In this document: positions 43,088 through 52,762 of the stretch, one piece after another
Layout of the letters: the number at the start of each line of letters is the position of its first letter
How positions within the stretch are numbered: position 1 is the first letter of the stretch
Source: Chthoniobacter sp.
Lineage (GTDB): Bacteria > Verrucomicrobiota > Verrucomicrobiia > Chthoniobacterales > Chthoniobacteraceae
Length of the DNA: 64,000 nucleotides
Reading direction: 5' to 3'
Assembly (NCBI GenBank): GCA_021414005.1
Contig: JAIOPH010000034.1
Coordinates: 1-64,000, forward strand
Translations under genes and position numbers: made by a program
The notes under the pieces: generated by a model
Seen by the model: the letters and a program-made list of their open reading frames with translations, nothing else
What the model was told of the DNA's origin: nothing
Databases searched by the model: none

Positions 43088-44002
43088 ATGAGCGCGCCCG
43101 AGCGGAGTCCGCGCGTGTGGGTGCTGCCGAATCGCAACGCCGTGGGGCTCGGCGCGGTGCTGCTGGGAATGTGGTACGCCGGGGCCAGCCAGGCGAATGG
43201 CGCGGCCTACCTGCTCGGCTTCGTGCTCGCCGGGGTCGCCGCGGTCTCGGCGGTTCACGCGTGGAGCAATCTGCGTGGCGTCGCGTGCGCGGCCGAGCCC
43301 ATCGCGCCGGTCTTCGCGGGTGGTGAGCTGGTGGTTTCGTTGATGGCCAAATCCACGCGGAACCGGGCGCACTGGTCGGTGGTGGTGCGCGCGCCGGGCG
43401 GGCGGATGGCGGCACGCTTCGGGGAGATAACCGCGACCGGCGAGGAGCGGGCGCAGCTCGCGATCCCGGCGCGGGAACGCGGTTGCTTTTCCACTCTCGG
43501 GCTGCGGGTGGAAAGCATTTTTCCGCTCGGCTTTTTCACCGCACGCCAGGTGCTCCGACTGGCCCAGCCGCACTACATCTATCCCGCGCCGGTCGGCGGG
43601 CGTCCGCTGCCGCGCACACTCGCACCCACCCGCGAGGCACGAGGCGGCCCGCGCGGCGAGGGCGAGGATTTCGGCGGTCTGCGCGCCTGGCAGAGCGGCG
43701 AATCGCAGCGGCACATCGACTGGAAATCCGCCGCCCGTGGTCAGCCGCTCCTCGTGAAACAATGGACCGGCGAGGTGGATGAAATCCTCTCGCTCGACTG
43801 GTCTGCGCTCGACGGAATCGAGACCGAGGCGCGGCTCAGCCAGCTCGCCGCGTGGATCGTGCAGGCCGAGCAGGGCGGAGACCGCTACTCACTGCGGCTG
43901 CCGGGGCGGAATATCGCACCCGCCCGCGGCGAGGGGCACTACCACGCGTGTCTGCGCGCTCTCGCCGCCCATGTCGGCGGGGAGGAAATGGCCGCGCCAT
44001 GA
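43088..44002 (+). CDS. DUF58 protein
   Basis: A 304-residue protein with two N-terminal membrane segments (VGLGAVLLGMWYAGAS, AYLLGFVLAGVAAVSAV) and a C-terminal domain with the DUF58 hallmark GEDFGGLRAWQSGESQRHID followed by WKSAARG. DUF58 has a degenerate von Willebrand A fold. It works with MoxR, although the substrate is unknown. Its stop overlaps the start of the transglutaminase gene (ATGA). Confidence 0.9.
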   Translation: MSAPERSPRVWVLPNRNAVGLGAVLLGMWYAGASQANGAAYLLGFVLAGVAAVSAVHAWSNLRGVACAAEPIAPVFAGGELVVSLMAKSTRNRAHWSVVVRAPGGRMAARFGEITATGEERAQLAIPARERGCFSTLGLRVESIFPLGFFTARQVLRLAQPHYIYPAPVGGRPLPRTLAPTREARGGPRGEGEDFGGLRAWQSGESQRHIDWKSAARGQPLLVKQWTGEVDEILSLDWSALDGIETEARLSQLAAWIVQAEQGGDRYSLRLPGRNIAPARGEGHYHACLRALAAHVGGEEMAAP

Positions 44003-45993
44003 AGCTGCTGCATCGTCCTTTCAGCGCCGTCGGCACAACGCCGCTGGCTGCCGTGGAACTGGGCCTCGGGCTCGCGGCGGTTCCGCTTTTCGACCAAGTG
44101 GCCGGCTGGATCATTCCGCTTTTTTTCGCGGCGGGCGTGGCGCGGCTGCTAATGAACCGGCCGGGCGCGCGGCTGCCGTCGCTGCCCGTAAAAGCGCTGC
44201 TTTTCGGGCTCGGCGTCGGCGCAATTTTTCTGACCTATCACAGCTTCGTGGGGGTCGCGCCGGGGTTGAGTGCGCTGGTGCTGCTGGTGTCCCTGAAGCT
44301 GCTCGAAACGAATACCGTTCGCGATTTCCAAGTTCTCGCGCTACTCGGTTATTTTCTCGCGCTGTGCGACCTGTTTTTCACGCAAACGCTCGGGCTGTGG
44401 CTCTACGTGGCGGCGGTCTTCACGCTGCTCACCGCGGCGCTCGTGCATTTTCATCGAGGCACCGGCACGGCGGGGTTGCTGCGCTCAGCCCGGCTCGGCG
44501 GGCTCCTGCTCGCGCAGGCTCTCCCGGTGATTGCGCTGCTCTTCGTTTTTTTCCCGCGCAGCCGGGTGCCGTTTCTGCAATTCAGTCAGCCGCCAATCAG
44601 TGCAACGGGCATGTCCGATCGGCTGGAACCGGGCGGCGTCGGCTCGCTGGCGTTGGGCGACGAGGTCATTTTTCGCGCGGAGTTTCCCGATGGCAACGCG
44701 CCCTCGATGTCGGCAATGTACTGGCGCGGCAGCGTGCTCTGGCGGGGAGATGGACTGAAGTGGTGGCGCGGCCCGGAACTGCCGGCTGAGCGCCGCCAAG
44801 GCCAGCTCGGCGGTGCCGCGATCCGCCAGCGCATCGTGCTCGAACCGCACGGCGCCCACTGGCTCTTCGCGCTGGACCGTCCGGCCACGGAAATCCGCGG
44901 TGCGTTTCTCGATGCGGGCGGCTTCTTACAAACCCAGCGCCCGGTGCTCCGGCAATTGCAGTACGAGGTCTTTTCGCGTCCCGACAACCGCGAGAGCACG
45001 CTGCCCGGAATCCAGCGGCAGGCCACGCAACGGCTACCGACACGGGTCTCGCCGCAAGTGCAGACGCTCGTTTCGGGCTGGCGCACCGCGCACCGCGATG
45101 ACCGCGCGGTGGTCGATGCGGCGCTGCACCATTTTCGCGCCGAGCATTTCACCTACTCGCTGTCCCCCGGCACGTACGGACCGGATGCGCTGCACGAATT
45201 TCTCTTCGAGCGCCGCGTGGGATTTTGCGAGCACTACGCGGCGGCGTTCGCCTCGCTAATGCGCCTCGCGGGGATTTCGTCGCGCGTGGTCATCGGCTAC
45301 CACGGCGGCGAATACAACGCGCGCGGCCACTACGTCACGGTGCGGCAGTCGGACGCCCACGCGTGGTGCGAAGTGTGGCTGAAAGGCGAAGGCTGGCTCC
45401 GGGTGGACCCGACTGAAGTTATCGCGCCCGAGCGGATCAGTGCGGGGTTCGCGGGCTTTTTGGAAAACCGCGAGGCCGCGAATCCGACCGGCCGGGTTCC
45501 CTCATCGGCGCGCACCGGCTGGCGCGAAGTCCGACGCGAACTACGGTTGGCCTGGGACAACCTGAGCTACCAATGGGATCTCCGGGTCCTGGGATTCGAC
45601 GACGACAGCCAGCGCAGCGTGCTCGCCAACCTCGGCCTCGGTAATTTTCGGTGGGCGGAAATCACGTTCACCCTGCTCGTGGGCAGCTCGCTGCTGCTCA
45701 GCGCGCTGGGCCTTTGGCAAACTCGCGTGCGCCAGCCGCGGCGCGATCCGGTGGAACTGGGCTACACACGATTCTGCCGCGTCCTTGCCGCCGCCGGAGT
45801 CGCCCGGGAACCCTGGGAAGGCCCGCTCGGCTTCAGTGAACGCGCCGCCGCGCGCTTCACCTCCCGCGCTGCGGCGATCCGCGAAATCGCCGCCCTTTAC
45901 ACGCGCCTCCGCTACGCTCCCACGCCGCCTTCCGCCTCCGCGTTTCTCCAAGCCGTTCGCGCCTTTGCGGACCATCCCGCGGACCTGAAATGA
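43999..45993 (+). CDS. TgpA-type membrane transglutaminase (DUF3488)
   Basis: A 664-residue protein with about six N-terminal membrane helices, a large periplasmic transglutaminase domain and a last membrane helix (ITFTLLVGSSLLLSALGLW) with a cytoplasmic tail. The catalytic triad is visible: Cys in RRVGFCEHYAAAF, His in SDAHAWCEVW and Asp in LRVDPTE. It is the third gene of the conserved MoxR-DUF58-TgpA set. The start at 43999 lies in the DUF58 stop (ATGA). The exact substrates of bacterial TgpA proteins are not established; a role in cell-envelope protein processing is known only for a few. Confidence 0.92.
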   Translation: MKLLHRPFSAVGTTPLAAVELGLGLAAVPLFDQVAGWIIPLFFAAGVARLLMNRPGARLPSLPVKALLFGLGVGAIFLTYHSFVGVAPGLSALVLLVSLKLLETNTVRDFQVLALLGYFLALCDLFFTQTLGLWLYVAAVFTLLTAALVHFHRGTGTAGLLRSARLGGLLLAQALPVIALLFVFFPRSRVPFLQFSQPPISATGMSDRLEPGGVGSLALGDEVIFRAEFPDGNAPSMSAMYWRGSVLWRGDGLKWWRGPELPAERRQGQLGGAAIRQRIVLEPHGAHWLFALDRPATEIRGAFLDAGGFLQTQRPVLRQLQYEVFSRPDNRESTLPGIQRQATQRLPTRVSPQVQTLVSGWRTAHRDDRAVVDAALHHFRAEHFTYSLSPGTYGPDALHEFLFERRVGFCEHYAAAFASLMRLAGISSRVVIGYHGGEYNARGHYVTVRQSDAHAWCEVWLKGEGWLRVDPTEVIAPERISAGFAGFLENREAANPTGRVPSSARTGWREVRRELRLAWDNLSYQWDLRVLGFDDDSQRSVLANLGLGNFRWAEITFTLLVGSSLLLSALGLWQTRVRQPRRDPVELGYTRFCRVLAAAGVAREPWEGPLGFSERAAARFTSRAAAIREIAALYTRLRYAPTPPSASAFLQAVRAFADHPADLK

Positions 45994-46059
45994 CCGCCCT
46001 CCTTTATCCACCGAAGCTCAGAGGTTGACAGAGGCGCACACGGGGCGCATTCCTTGACT

Positions 46060-47607
46060 ATGTTCGAAGAACAAGAACCTCCCAAAACCTTCCTCCAAAA
46101 ACTGCAGGAACGCGCCGCCGCGTCGCGTTTTTTTACAGTGTCGCTGTTGATTCACATGGGAATCATCATCATCGGAGGCAGCGTGGTGCTCTTCAAACAG
46201 ATGGCCGATCCGCCGGACTTCGAAGCCGCCGGCAATGGGCTGGTAGGCGAGCCAGACGCCACGGCCACGCCGCCGGAAACGCCGCCGGACGTACAGCAGG
46301 ATATCAAAAACGAGCAGCCGACGCTCAGTGTCCCTTCGCTCACGGCGATTACCACCACGGCCAACACTCCATCATTCAGCGCGCCCAGTTCCACAGCCTC
46401 CCTGCCCTCGCTCACGGCGACCACGATGACCAACGTGGTCAGCCCCGCAGTGAAAGTCCGCGGTGTTCCAGGAGTGATGACGGGAAGACCAGGCGGTGGC
46501 GGCAAAGGTATGGGCCCGGCCAACGGGCAAAAATCGGAAGCCGAAAAGGCAGTTCTCAAGGGACTGCAATGGTTGGTGAAAACACAAAAATCCGATGGTT
46601 CCTGGTCCGAGGAGTTTAAGCCCTCAATGACTGGCTTCGCCTTGCTTTGCTTTCTGGGACACGGGGAAATCCCTTCGTCTCCCGAGTTTGGCCCGACTGT
46701 CGGCAAGGGAATCGCGTGGGTATTGGAAAATGGCGAGAAGAACCAAGGCCGCATGTCCATGGGCCCGATTAGCCAGCATGGCTCGTATGAGCACGGCATC
46801 GTGACCTACGCCCTCGGCGAATACTGCGCGATGACCGAATGCAAGGACACCCGGGCTGTGGAGCTTTTCCGGCAAGCCATCAAGCACATCGTGGACGGTC
46901 AGGGACCGGATGGCGGGTGGATGTATAACTTTGACAAATCGCAAAGCGACACGTCGGTAACAGGCTGGCAGATTCAGGCGCTGAAGGTGGCGCACCTCAG
47001 TGGACTGAACCTCCCCGGCGTGGACGAGGCCCTCGACAAGGCGATGCTGAACCTCAAGCGCGTCCAAGCGGCTGATGGGGGCTTTGGCTATCGCGCTCCG
47101 GGCTCCAAATTCAGCCTCACGGGCATCGGCGTGCTCTGCACCTATTTCTGGAAACAAGCCAAGGATGAAAGCGTAACCAAAGGGATGGCCTACATAATGG
47201 CGCAACTGAAAGCGAACCCCGTGGAATACAAGGCTCCCAATGCCGACCTCTATGCTTGGTATTACAACACCCAGGCATGCCTCATGGTCAGTGGAGCGAA
47301 CGGCAAGGATTGGAAAACGTGGAACGGCATGTTTCAGGATGAGTTGATCCGCAGCCAGGCCCCGGACGGAAGCTGGCCGCCAATGGCGAATGCAGGGCAC
47401 GGTAACCTGCAAAAGGATGAGGCGAAGGCCGGACCTTACTACCGAACCTGCCTGTGCATTCTCATGCTCGAGGTTTACTACCGCTACACCGCTCCGACAG
47501 GAGGCACCATCCTGAGCGGCGGCGGCGGCTCCAGCTTGGACCGTCCGGGTGCCAGCACCCCCAGCGGCTTAGACAAACTGAAGGCGCCCACGACGCCCGC
47601 ACCGTAA
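46060..47607 (+). CDS. Membrane-anchored protein with prenyltransferase/squalene-cyclase-like repeats
   Basis: A 515-residue protein. The N-terminus has one membrane helix (SLLIHMGIIIIGGSVVLFK), then a Pro/Thr/Ser-rich linker of about 130 residues that could span the periplasm. The rest is an alpha/alpha-barrel of repeats with the QW-like signature (KGLQWLVKTQKSDGSW, DGQGPDGGWMYNF, KRVQAADGGFGYRAPG). No DxDD or zinc-binding motif is seen, so it is probably a binding protein rather than a cyclase. It starts at ATG 46060, 66 bases after tgpA; a perfect TTGACA lies at 46025 but I see no good -10 for it. The C-terminus is Gly/Ser/Thr-rich. Confidence 0.75.
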   Translation: MFEEQEPPKTFLQKLQERAAASRFFTVSLLIHMGIIIIGGSVVLFKQMADPPDFEAAGNGLVGEPDATATPPETPPDVQQDIKNEQPTLSVPSLTAITTTANTPSFSAPSSTASLPSLTATTMTNVVSPAVKVRGVPGVMTGRPGGGGKGMGPANGQKSEAEKAVLKGLQWLVKTQKSDGSWSEEFKPSMTGFALLCFLGHGEIPSSPEFGPTVGKGIAWVLENGEKNQGRMSMGPISQHGSYEHGIVTYALGEYCAMTECKDTRAVELFRQAIKHIVDGQGPDGGWMYNFDKSQSDTSVTGWQIQALKVAHLSGLNLPGVDEALDKAMLNLKRVQAADGGFGYRAPGSKFSLTGIGVLCTYFWKQAKDESVTKGMAYIMAQLKANPVEYKAPNADLYAWYYNTQACLMVSGANGKDWKTWNGMFQDELIRSQAPDGSWPPMANAGHGNLQKDEAKAGPYYRTCLCILMLEVYYRYTAPTGGTILSGGGGSSLDRPGASTPSGLDKLKAPTTPAP

Positions 47608-47614
47608 TCGGCGG

Positions 47615-48979
47615 CTAAGCGAGCGCAGCCTGCCAGCGGGCGATTTGAGCGGAGACGTTCTGCGGACTCGGCGCACCCACGGCCTGCCGGGCGCTCATGG
47701 AACGCGCGACGGTGAGCAGATCAAAAACGTCGGATGCAAACGCGGGTGAGAGTGTCTGATAGTCGGCGAGGCTAAGCTGTGGCAACTCACAGCACTTTTG
47801 TCCGCAGAGCGCGACCGCCTTGCCAATGACCTCGTGCGCCTGACGAAACGGCACGCCGCGCTTCACGAGGTAGTCCGCGAGGTCGGTGGCCAGCAGCATC
47901 GGGTCGGCGACGGCTGCGGTGCAGGCGCTGGCGTTGGCGCTGATCCCGTCGAGCATGGCGGCAAAAACGGCCACCGCGGTTTTGATCGTATCCACCGCGT
48001 CGAAGACCGGCTCTTTATCCTCCTGCATGTCACGATTGTAGGTCATCGGCAGACCTTTCAAGGTGGTCAGCAGCGACACAAGGCTGCCGATCACGCGTCC
48101 TGTTTTCCCGCGCGTCAGCTCCGCCACGTCGGGATTTTTTTTCTGTGGCATGAGCGAACTGCCGGTGGTGAAAGCATCGCTGATGGTGATGAACCGGAAC
48201 TCGCTCGACGCCCACAGAATCACGTCCTCACTCAGCCGCGAAAGATGCACGCCGATCAGCGCGAGCGCGGCGAGCAGTTCGACGGCGAAATCGCGGTCGC
48301 TTACGGCGTCCATGCTGTTTTGCGTGATGGCGGGAAAATCGAGCTCCCGCGCGATGAGTTCGCGGTCGAGCAGGATGGTGGAACCGGCGATGGCCCCGGA
48401 GCCGAGCGGCATGACATTCATCCGCTTCCGCGCATCCAACACGCGCCCGTGATCGCGATCGAACATCTCCACATAAGCCAGCAGGTGGTGCGCGAAATAA
48501 ACGGGCTGCGCCCGCTGAAGATGCGTGTAGCCCGGAATGATGACCTCCGCATGCCGCGCGCCCAATGCCACGAGCGCCCGCTGCATCGCGCGCAGCGCGG
48601 CGGCGATGGCGTCCACCTCCTCGCGGAGATAGAGCCGCAAATCGAGCGCGACCTGATCGTTGCGGCTGCGAGCCGTATGCAGCTTCGCGCCCGCCGCGCC
48701 GATCCGCCGCGTTAGCTCGGCCTCAATGTTCATGTGGATGTCCTCCAGCTCGGTCTTGAACTGGAACTTCCCCGACTCGATCTCGGCCCCGATTTCCTTC
48801 AGGCCCGCCACAATCTGCGCACGCTCATCGGGGGTGAGCAGCCCCGCCTTCTCCAACGCCGCCGAGTGCGCGATCGAGCCGGCGATGTCGTGCCGCCACA
48901 ACCGCCAATCGAAGCTGATGGATTCGCTGTACTGCTGTAAAAGCGCGGAGGTTTCCTGCTGAAAGCGGCCTTTCCACAT
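47615..48979 (-). CDS. argH: Argininosuccinate lyase
   Basis: The last step of arginine synthesis: argininosuccinate to arginine and fumarate. The 454-residue protein has the fumarase/aspartase-superfamily signature GSSLMPQKKNPD with the catalytic serine, HTARSRNDQVALDLRL near the start, and PGYTHLQRAQPVYFAHHLLAY. It begins MWKGRFQQETS, as is usual for ArgH. No other arginine gene is in the window. The stop is seven bases from the stop of the convergent repeat protein. The upstream region to fur carries an AT-rich inverted repeat. Confidence 0.97.
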   Translation of the reverse strand: MWKGRFQQETSALLQQYSESISFDWRLWRHDIAGSIAHSAALEKAGLLTPDERAQIVAGLKEIGAEIESGKFQFKTELEDIHMNIEAELTRRIGAAGAKLHTARSRNDQVALDLRLYLREEVDAIAAALRAMQRALVALGARHAEVIIPGYTHLQRAQPVYFAHHLLAYVEMFDRDHGRVLDARKRMNVMPLGSGAIAGSTILLDRELIARELDFPAITQNSMDAVSDRDFAVELLAALALIGVHLSRLSEDVILWASSEFRFITISDAFTTGSSLMPQKKNPDVAELTRGKTGRVIGSLVSLLTTLKGLPMTYNRDMQEDKEPVFDAVDTIKTAVAVFAAMLDGISANASACTAAVADPMLLATDLADYLVKRGVPFRQAHEVIGKAVALCGQKCCELPQLSLADYQTLSPAFASDVFDLLTVARSMSARQAVGAPSPQNVSAQIARWQAALA

Positions 48980-48984
48980 GGGAT

Positions 48985-49086
48985 GAATTTCAGATTTTTA
49001 ATTCGGATTTCAGATTGGAGGCTGCGGAATGCGGCCCACGCTCGGGTGTTCTAAATCTGAAATTCAAATTCTGAAATCGGAAATCC
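48985..49086. repeat. AT-rich inverted repeat between fur and argH
   Basis: GAATTTCAGATTT (48985-48997) and AAATCTGAAATTC (49053-49065) are perfect 13-base inverted copies, and weaker copies of the same unit continue on both sides (GGATTTCAGATT near 49005; CTGAAATCGGAAATCC near 49071). The unit starts just after the fur stop and just before the argH start. It may end fur transcription and contribute to the argH leader. Confidence 0.65.
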
Positions 49087-49087
49087 G

Positions 49088-49549
49088 TTACGCCTTCCGG
49101 TTCGCACATGCCCCGAGCTTCTTGAGCTGGTCGCAACTCGCCTCGATCCGCAGACTTTTCGACGAGGGCGAAAAGCCCAGCCGTTTGCTGATGCAATCCT
49201 CCAGCAACTCGATGTGCTGGTCCTCGAACTCCACGATCTTGTCGCAGTCCACGCAGATCAGGTGGTTGTGGTGCGGGTGCTCGTTGTAGTTCGGATCGTA
49301 GATCTTTTGGTCGCGACCAAAATCCATCTCCTTGAGCACGCCGGATTCGACGAGCAGTGGCAGCGTCCGATAAACCGTAGCCCGCGAAACAGAGGGCTCA
49401 ATCCGCCTCGCCATCGTGAGCAATTCCTCGGCGGTGTAATGCTCGGTCGTACTGAAAGCCGCCGCCACGATGGCATCCCGCTGCGTGGTCTTGCGCAGCC
49501 GCTTTTCCGCGATGAACGCATTGAATCGATCGAGAACGCCAGGCGACAT
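49088..49549 (-). CDS. fur: Fur-family metal-dependent transcription regulator
   Basis: A 153-residue repressor. The winged-helix DNA-binding domain (residues 1-85) includes RATVYRTLPLLVESG; the dimerisation/metal domain has HPHHNHLICVDCDK (metal-binding His with Cys99 and Cys102) and a second cysteine pair, Cys139 and Cys148, that fits the structural zinc site. The His-rich loop suits iron, but PerR-like or zinc-sensing roles are possible. It could control a metal system such as the RND operon in this window; this is inference. The gene is divergent from the cupin gene at 49676. Confidence 0.9.
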   Translation of the reverse strand: MSPGVLDRFNAFIAEKRLRKTTQRDAIVAAAFSTTEHYTAEELLTMARRIEPSVSRATVYRTLPLLVESGVLKEMDFGRDQKIYDPNYNEHPHHNHLICVDCDKIVEFEDQHIELLEDCISKRLGFSPSSKSLRIEASCDQLKKLGACANRKA

Positions 49550-49555
49550 TCCTCG

Positions 49556-49584
49556 ACCATAGAAGTCCCCCGTCGCAGCGTCAA
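49556..49584 (-). promoter_or_regulatory. Candidate fur promoter
   Basis: On the minus strand TTGACG (49579-49584) and TATGGT (49556-49561) are 17 bases apart. The -10 element ends only six bases before the ATG, so transcription would begin at or near the start codon and the mRNA could be leaderless. The -35 lies in one arm of the inverted repeat at 49577. Confidence 0.45.
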
Positions 49585-49618
49585 ACCTCGCGGCACTCGG
49601 GGCAAAATGTTTGACGCT
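49577..49618. promoter_or_regulatory. Inverted repeat AGCGTCAAAC-N22-GTTTGACGCT
   Basis: Two perfect 10-base arms (49577-49586 and 49609-49618) with a 22-base spacer stand between the divergent starts. Each arm contains the -35 hexamer of a divergent promoter, so a bound regulator would control both genes. It does not match the classical Fur box. Confidence 0.5.
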
Positions 49619-49639
49619 CCCACGGGCCGCTGAAATAAA
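49611..49639 (+). promoter_or_regulatory. Candidate promoter of the cupin gene
   Basis: TTGACG (49611-49616) and AATAAA (49634-49639) are 17 bases apart. They imply a leader of about 30 bases before the ATG at 49676. The -10 matches four of six consensus positions. Confidence 0.35.
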
Positions 49640-49675
49640 GACCGCCTACTTTTACATCCTGCCCTTCACTCCATA

Positions 49676-50944
<1,269 letters not shown>

Positions 50945-50984
50945 GCCGCGCTCCGGCGGGTCCGCTCCCACGAACCCTCCGCCC

Positions 50985-51461
50985 ATGTCCAAGACCTCCC
51001 TCTACGCCCAGACGCTCGAACGCCTCCGCGCCCTGCTCCACGGCGAGACCGACGAGATCGCCGCCATGGCCACCATAGTGGGCGAACTCCACCACACCCT
51101 CCCGTATTTCCACTGGACGGGCTTCTACCGCGTCACCGCACCCGGCCTCCTCAAGATCGGCCCCTACCAGGGCGGCCACGGGTGCCTCACCATCCCTTTC
51201 ACACGCGGCGTCTGCGGACGCTGCGCCCGCGAGGCCCGCACCCAGCTCGTCCCCGACGTCACCACTCTGCCCTACCACATCGCCTGCTCCGGTACTACCC
51301 GCTCCGAAATCGTCGTTCCCGTCCTCGACCCCACCCGCCGCGTGCGCGCCGTCCTCGACGTGGACTCCGACCTGCCTGCCGCCTTCGACGAAACTGACGC
51401 CTGCCAACTCGCGGCCATCTGCGAATTCCTCACCCCGCTTTTTCCAGTCGTCCCGCCCTGA
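50985..51461 (+). CDS. msrC: Free methionine-R-sulfoxide reductase (GAF type)
   Basis: A 158-residue single GAF domain that reduces free methionine-(R)-sulfoxide. The three cysteines of the family are present at 67 (GGHGC), 77 (GVCG) and 101 (HIAC), and their spacing equals that of E. coli fRMsr (Cys84, Cys94, Cys118). SEIVVPVLD and VLDVDSDLPAAFDETDA complete the pattern. It helps to repair oxidative damage and lies 40 bases after the cupin gene on the same strand, near fur. Confidence 0.9.
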   Translation: MSKTSLYAQTLERLRALLHGETDEIAAMATIVGELHHTLPYFHWTGFYRVTAPGLLKIGPYQGGHGCLTIPFTRGVCGRCAREARTQLVPDVTTLPYHIACSGTTRSEIVVPVLDPTRRVRAVLDVDSDLPAAFDETDACQLAAICEFLTPLFPVVPP

Positions 51462-51473
51462 TCCGGAGTTTAC

Positions 51474-51755
51474 TTGGAAACGTCCGCTGATTCCGCACCT
51501 ACCGTCCCGCAGCGGGTTGGGCGCAGGCTTTTAGTGCTGCTGAAATTGGCCGTCCTCTATGCGGCCAGCCACGGGCCGGTGGCGGCTTTGCAATGCACTA
51601 CCAGCTTCCCCTCCCCATCCTTATATGATGGCTTCTACGCTCCGCTGCGGTTCATCGCCGACGAGACTTCCACCGGAGACGCCCTCGCCGCCTACTACTG
51701 CTACTGGACCTTCCGGCCAGATGGCGGCTACAAATATTACGATGCGAGCCCATAG
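51474..51755 (+). CDS. Small hypothetical protein with a hydrophobic N-terminus
   Basis: A 93-residue frame starting with TTG at 51474, with GGAG five bases before. It has one hydrophobic segment (VLLKLAVLYAASHGPVAAL) and an aromatic-rich, Tyr-heavy C-terminus (AAYYCYWTFRPDGGYKYYD). It lies 12 bases after msrC on the same strand. No family is recognised and it may not be translated. Confidence 0.35.
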   Translation: METSADSAPTVPQRVGRRLLVLLKLAVLYAASHGPVAALQCTTSFPSPSLYDGFYAPLRFIADETSTGDALAAYYCYWTFRPDGGYKYYDASP

Positions 51756-51805
51756 CGAGTGTCATTCCCGCTCGCGGGAGCACTGGGCATGTTGGGCGGT
51801 CCGCG

Positions 51806-52747
51806 CTATTTCATCCGGTCGAAGTTTTTCTGGAGAATCTGCCAGTCGGCGAGGCCTTCCACTTTGACCCGGTGGTCGGCGATGAGTTTGGCTTCGTTGG
51901 CGTTTTTGGTGGCGCGCTGGGTCTGGTAGAAGATGCCGAAGGCACCGGAACCGGGGGAGTCGGCGAGTTTGTAGGCGGCGTACTCGTCGGTGGCGTCGTG
52001 GTCGGCAGGGACTTCGAGGAAGGCACCGCCTTTGCGCGGGTTCGCGGCGTCGAAAGCGCCGGGGAAGAACTCGATGCACTCGCTAAGGCACTGGATGAAG
52101 GAGAATCCGTCGTGGTCCATCGCGGCTTCCATCGTTTTCAAAAGGTGCGGGATGTTCGTCGCGGTCGAGCGGGCGACGAAGGTGGCACCGGCGGCAATGG
52201 CTTGCTTGATGGGGTTGATGGGACGGTCGGTGGAGCCCCAGACGTCGGTCTTTGATTTGAACCCGAGCGGCGAGGTGGGCGAGGTCTGCTTCTTTGTGAG
52301 CCCATAGACCTGATTGTCCATCACGACGTAGGTCAGCTTGATGTTCTTGCGCGCAGTGTGGGTGAAGTGGTTGCCGCCAATGGAGAAGGCGTCACCATCA
52401 CCGCCGAAGACGAAGACATGGAGGTCGGGACGTGAAAGCGAGACGCCGGTGGCGAAGGGCAGCGCGCGCCCGTGAATGAAGTGCGCGCCGTGCGCTTGGA
52501 CGAAATATGGGAAGCGCGAGGAGCAGCCGATGCCGGCGACGGTGCAGATTTTCTCGTGCCACATTTTGCGCTTCTCGATGAGCTTGTAGTAGAGGGCGAG
52601 GACGGAGAAGTCGCCGCAGCCGGGGCACCAAGTGGGGTGGTCGGCGGCGGTGTCTTTCTTGGTAAGAGCCTTGCGGTCGGCGTCGAGGAGGTCGGGCGCG
52701 GGGCCGGCGGTCGTGGTGCGCGGGAGTGAGACGGTGAGTGTGCTCAT
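51806..52747 (-). CDS. korB: 2-oxoacid:ferredoxin oxidoreductase beta subunit
   Basis: The thiamine-diphosphate-binding subunit of a CoA-dependent 2-oxoacid:ferredoxin oxidoreductase, 313 residues. TWCPGCGDFSVL and GIGCSSRFPYFV give cysteines for the iron-sulfur cluster, and GGDGDAFSIGGNHF with the later NQVYGLTKKQTSPTSP forms the TPP/Mg site. It lies 15 bases after korA. The likely substrate is 2-oxoglutarate or pyruvate; the alpha/gamma fusion form matches KorAB of the TCA-cycle type, but the sequence alone does not decide. Confidence 0.92.
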   Translation of the reverse strand: MSTLTVSLPRTTTAGPAPDLLDADRKALTKKDTAADHPTWCPGCGDFSVLALYYKLIEKRKMWHEKICTVAGIGCSSRFPYFVQAHGAHFIHGRALPFATGVSLSRPDLHVFVFGGDGDAFSIGGNHFTHTARKNIKLTYVVMDNQVYGLTKKQTSPTSPLGFKSKTDVWGSTDRPINPIKQAIAAGATFVARSTATNIPHLLKTMEAAMDHDGFSFIQCLSECIEFFPGAFDAANPRKGGAFLEVPADHDATDEYAAYKLADSPGSGAFGIFYQTQRATKNANEAKLIADHRVKVEGLADWQILQKNFDRMK

Positions 52748-52762
52748 GAAAAATGGAGGTGG

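Noticed and set aside
46025..46053. Perfect TTGACA before the repeat-protein gene as a promoter
   Set aside because: No acceptable -10 at 16-18 bases; it stays a chance -35 match.
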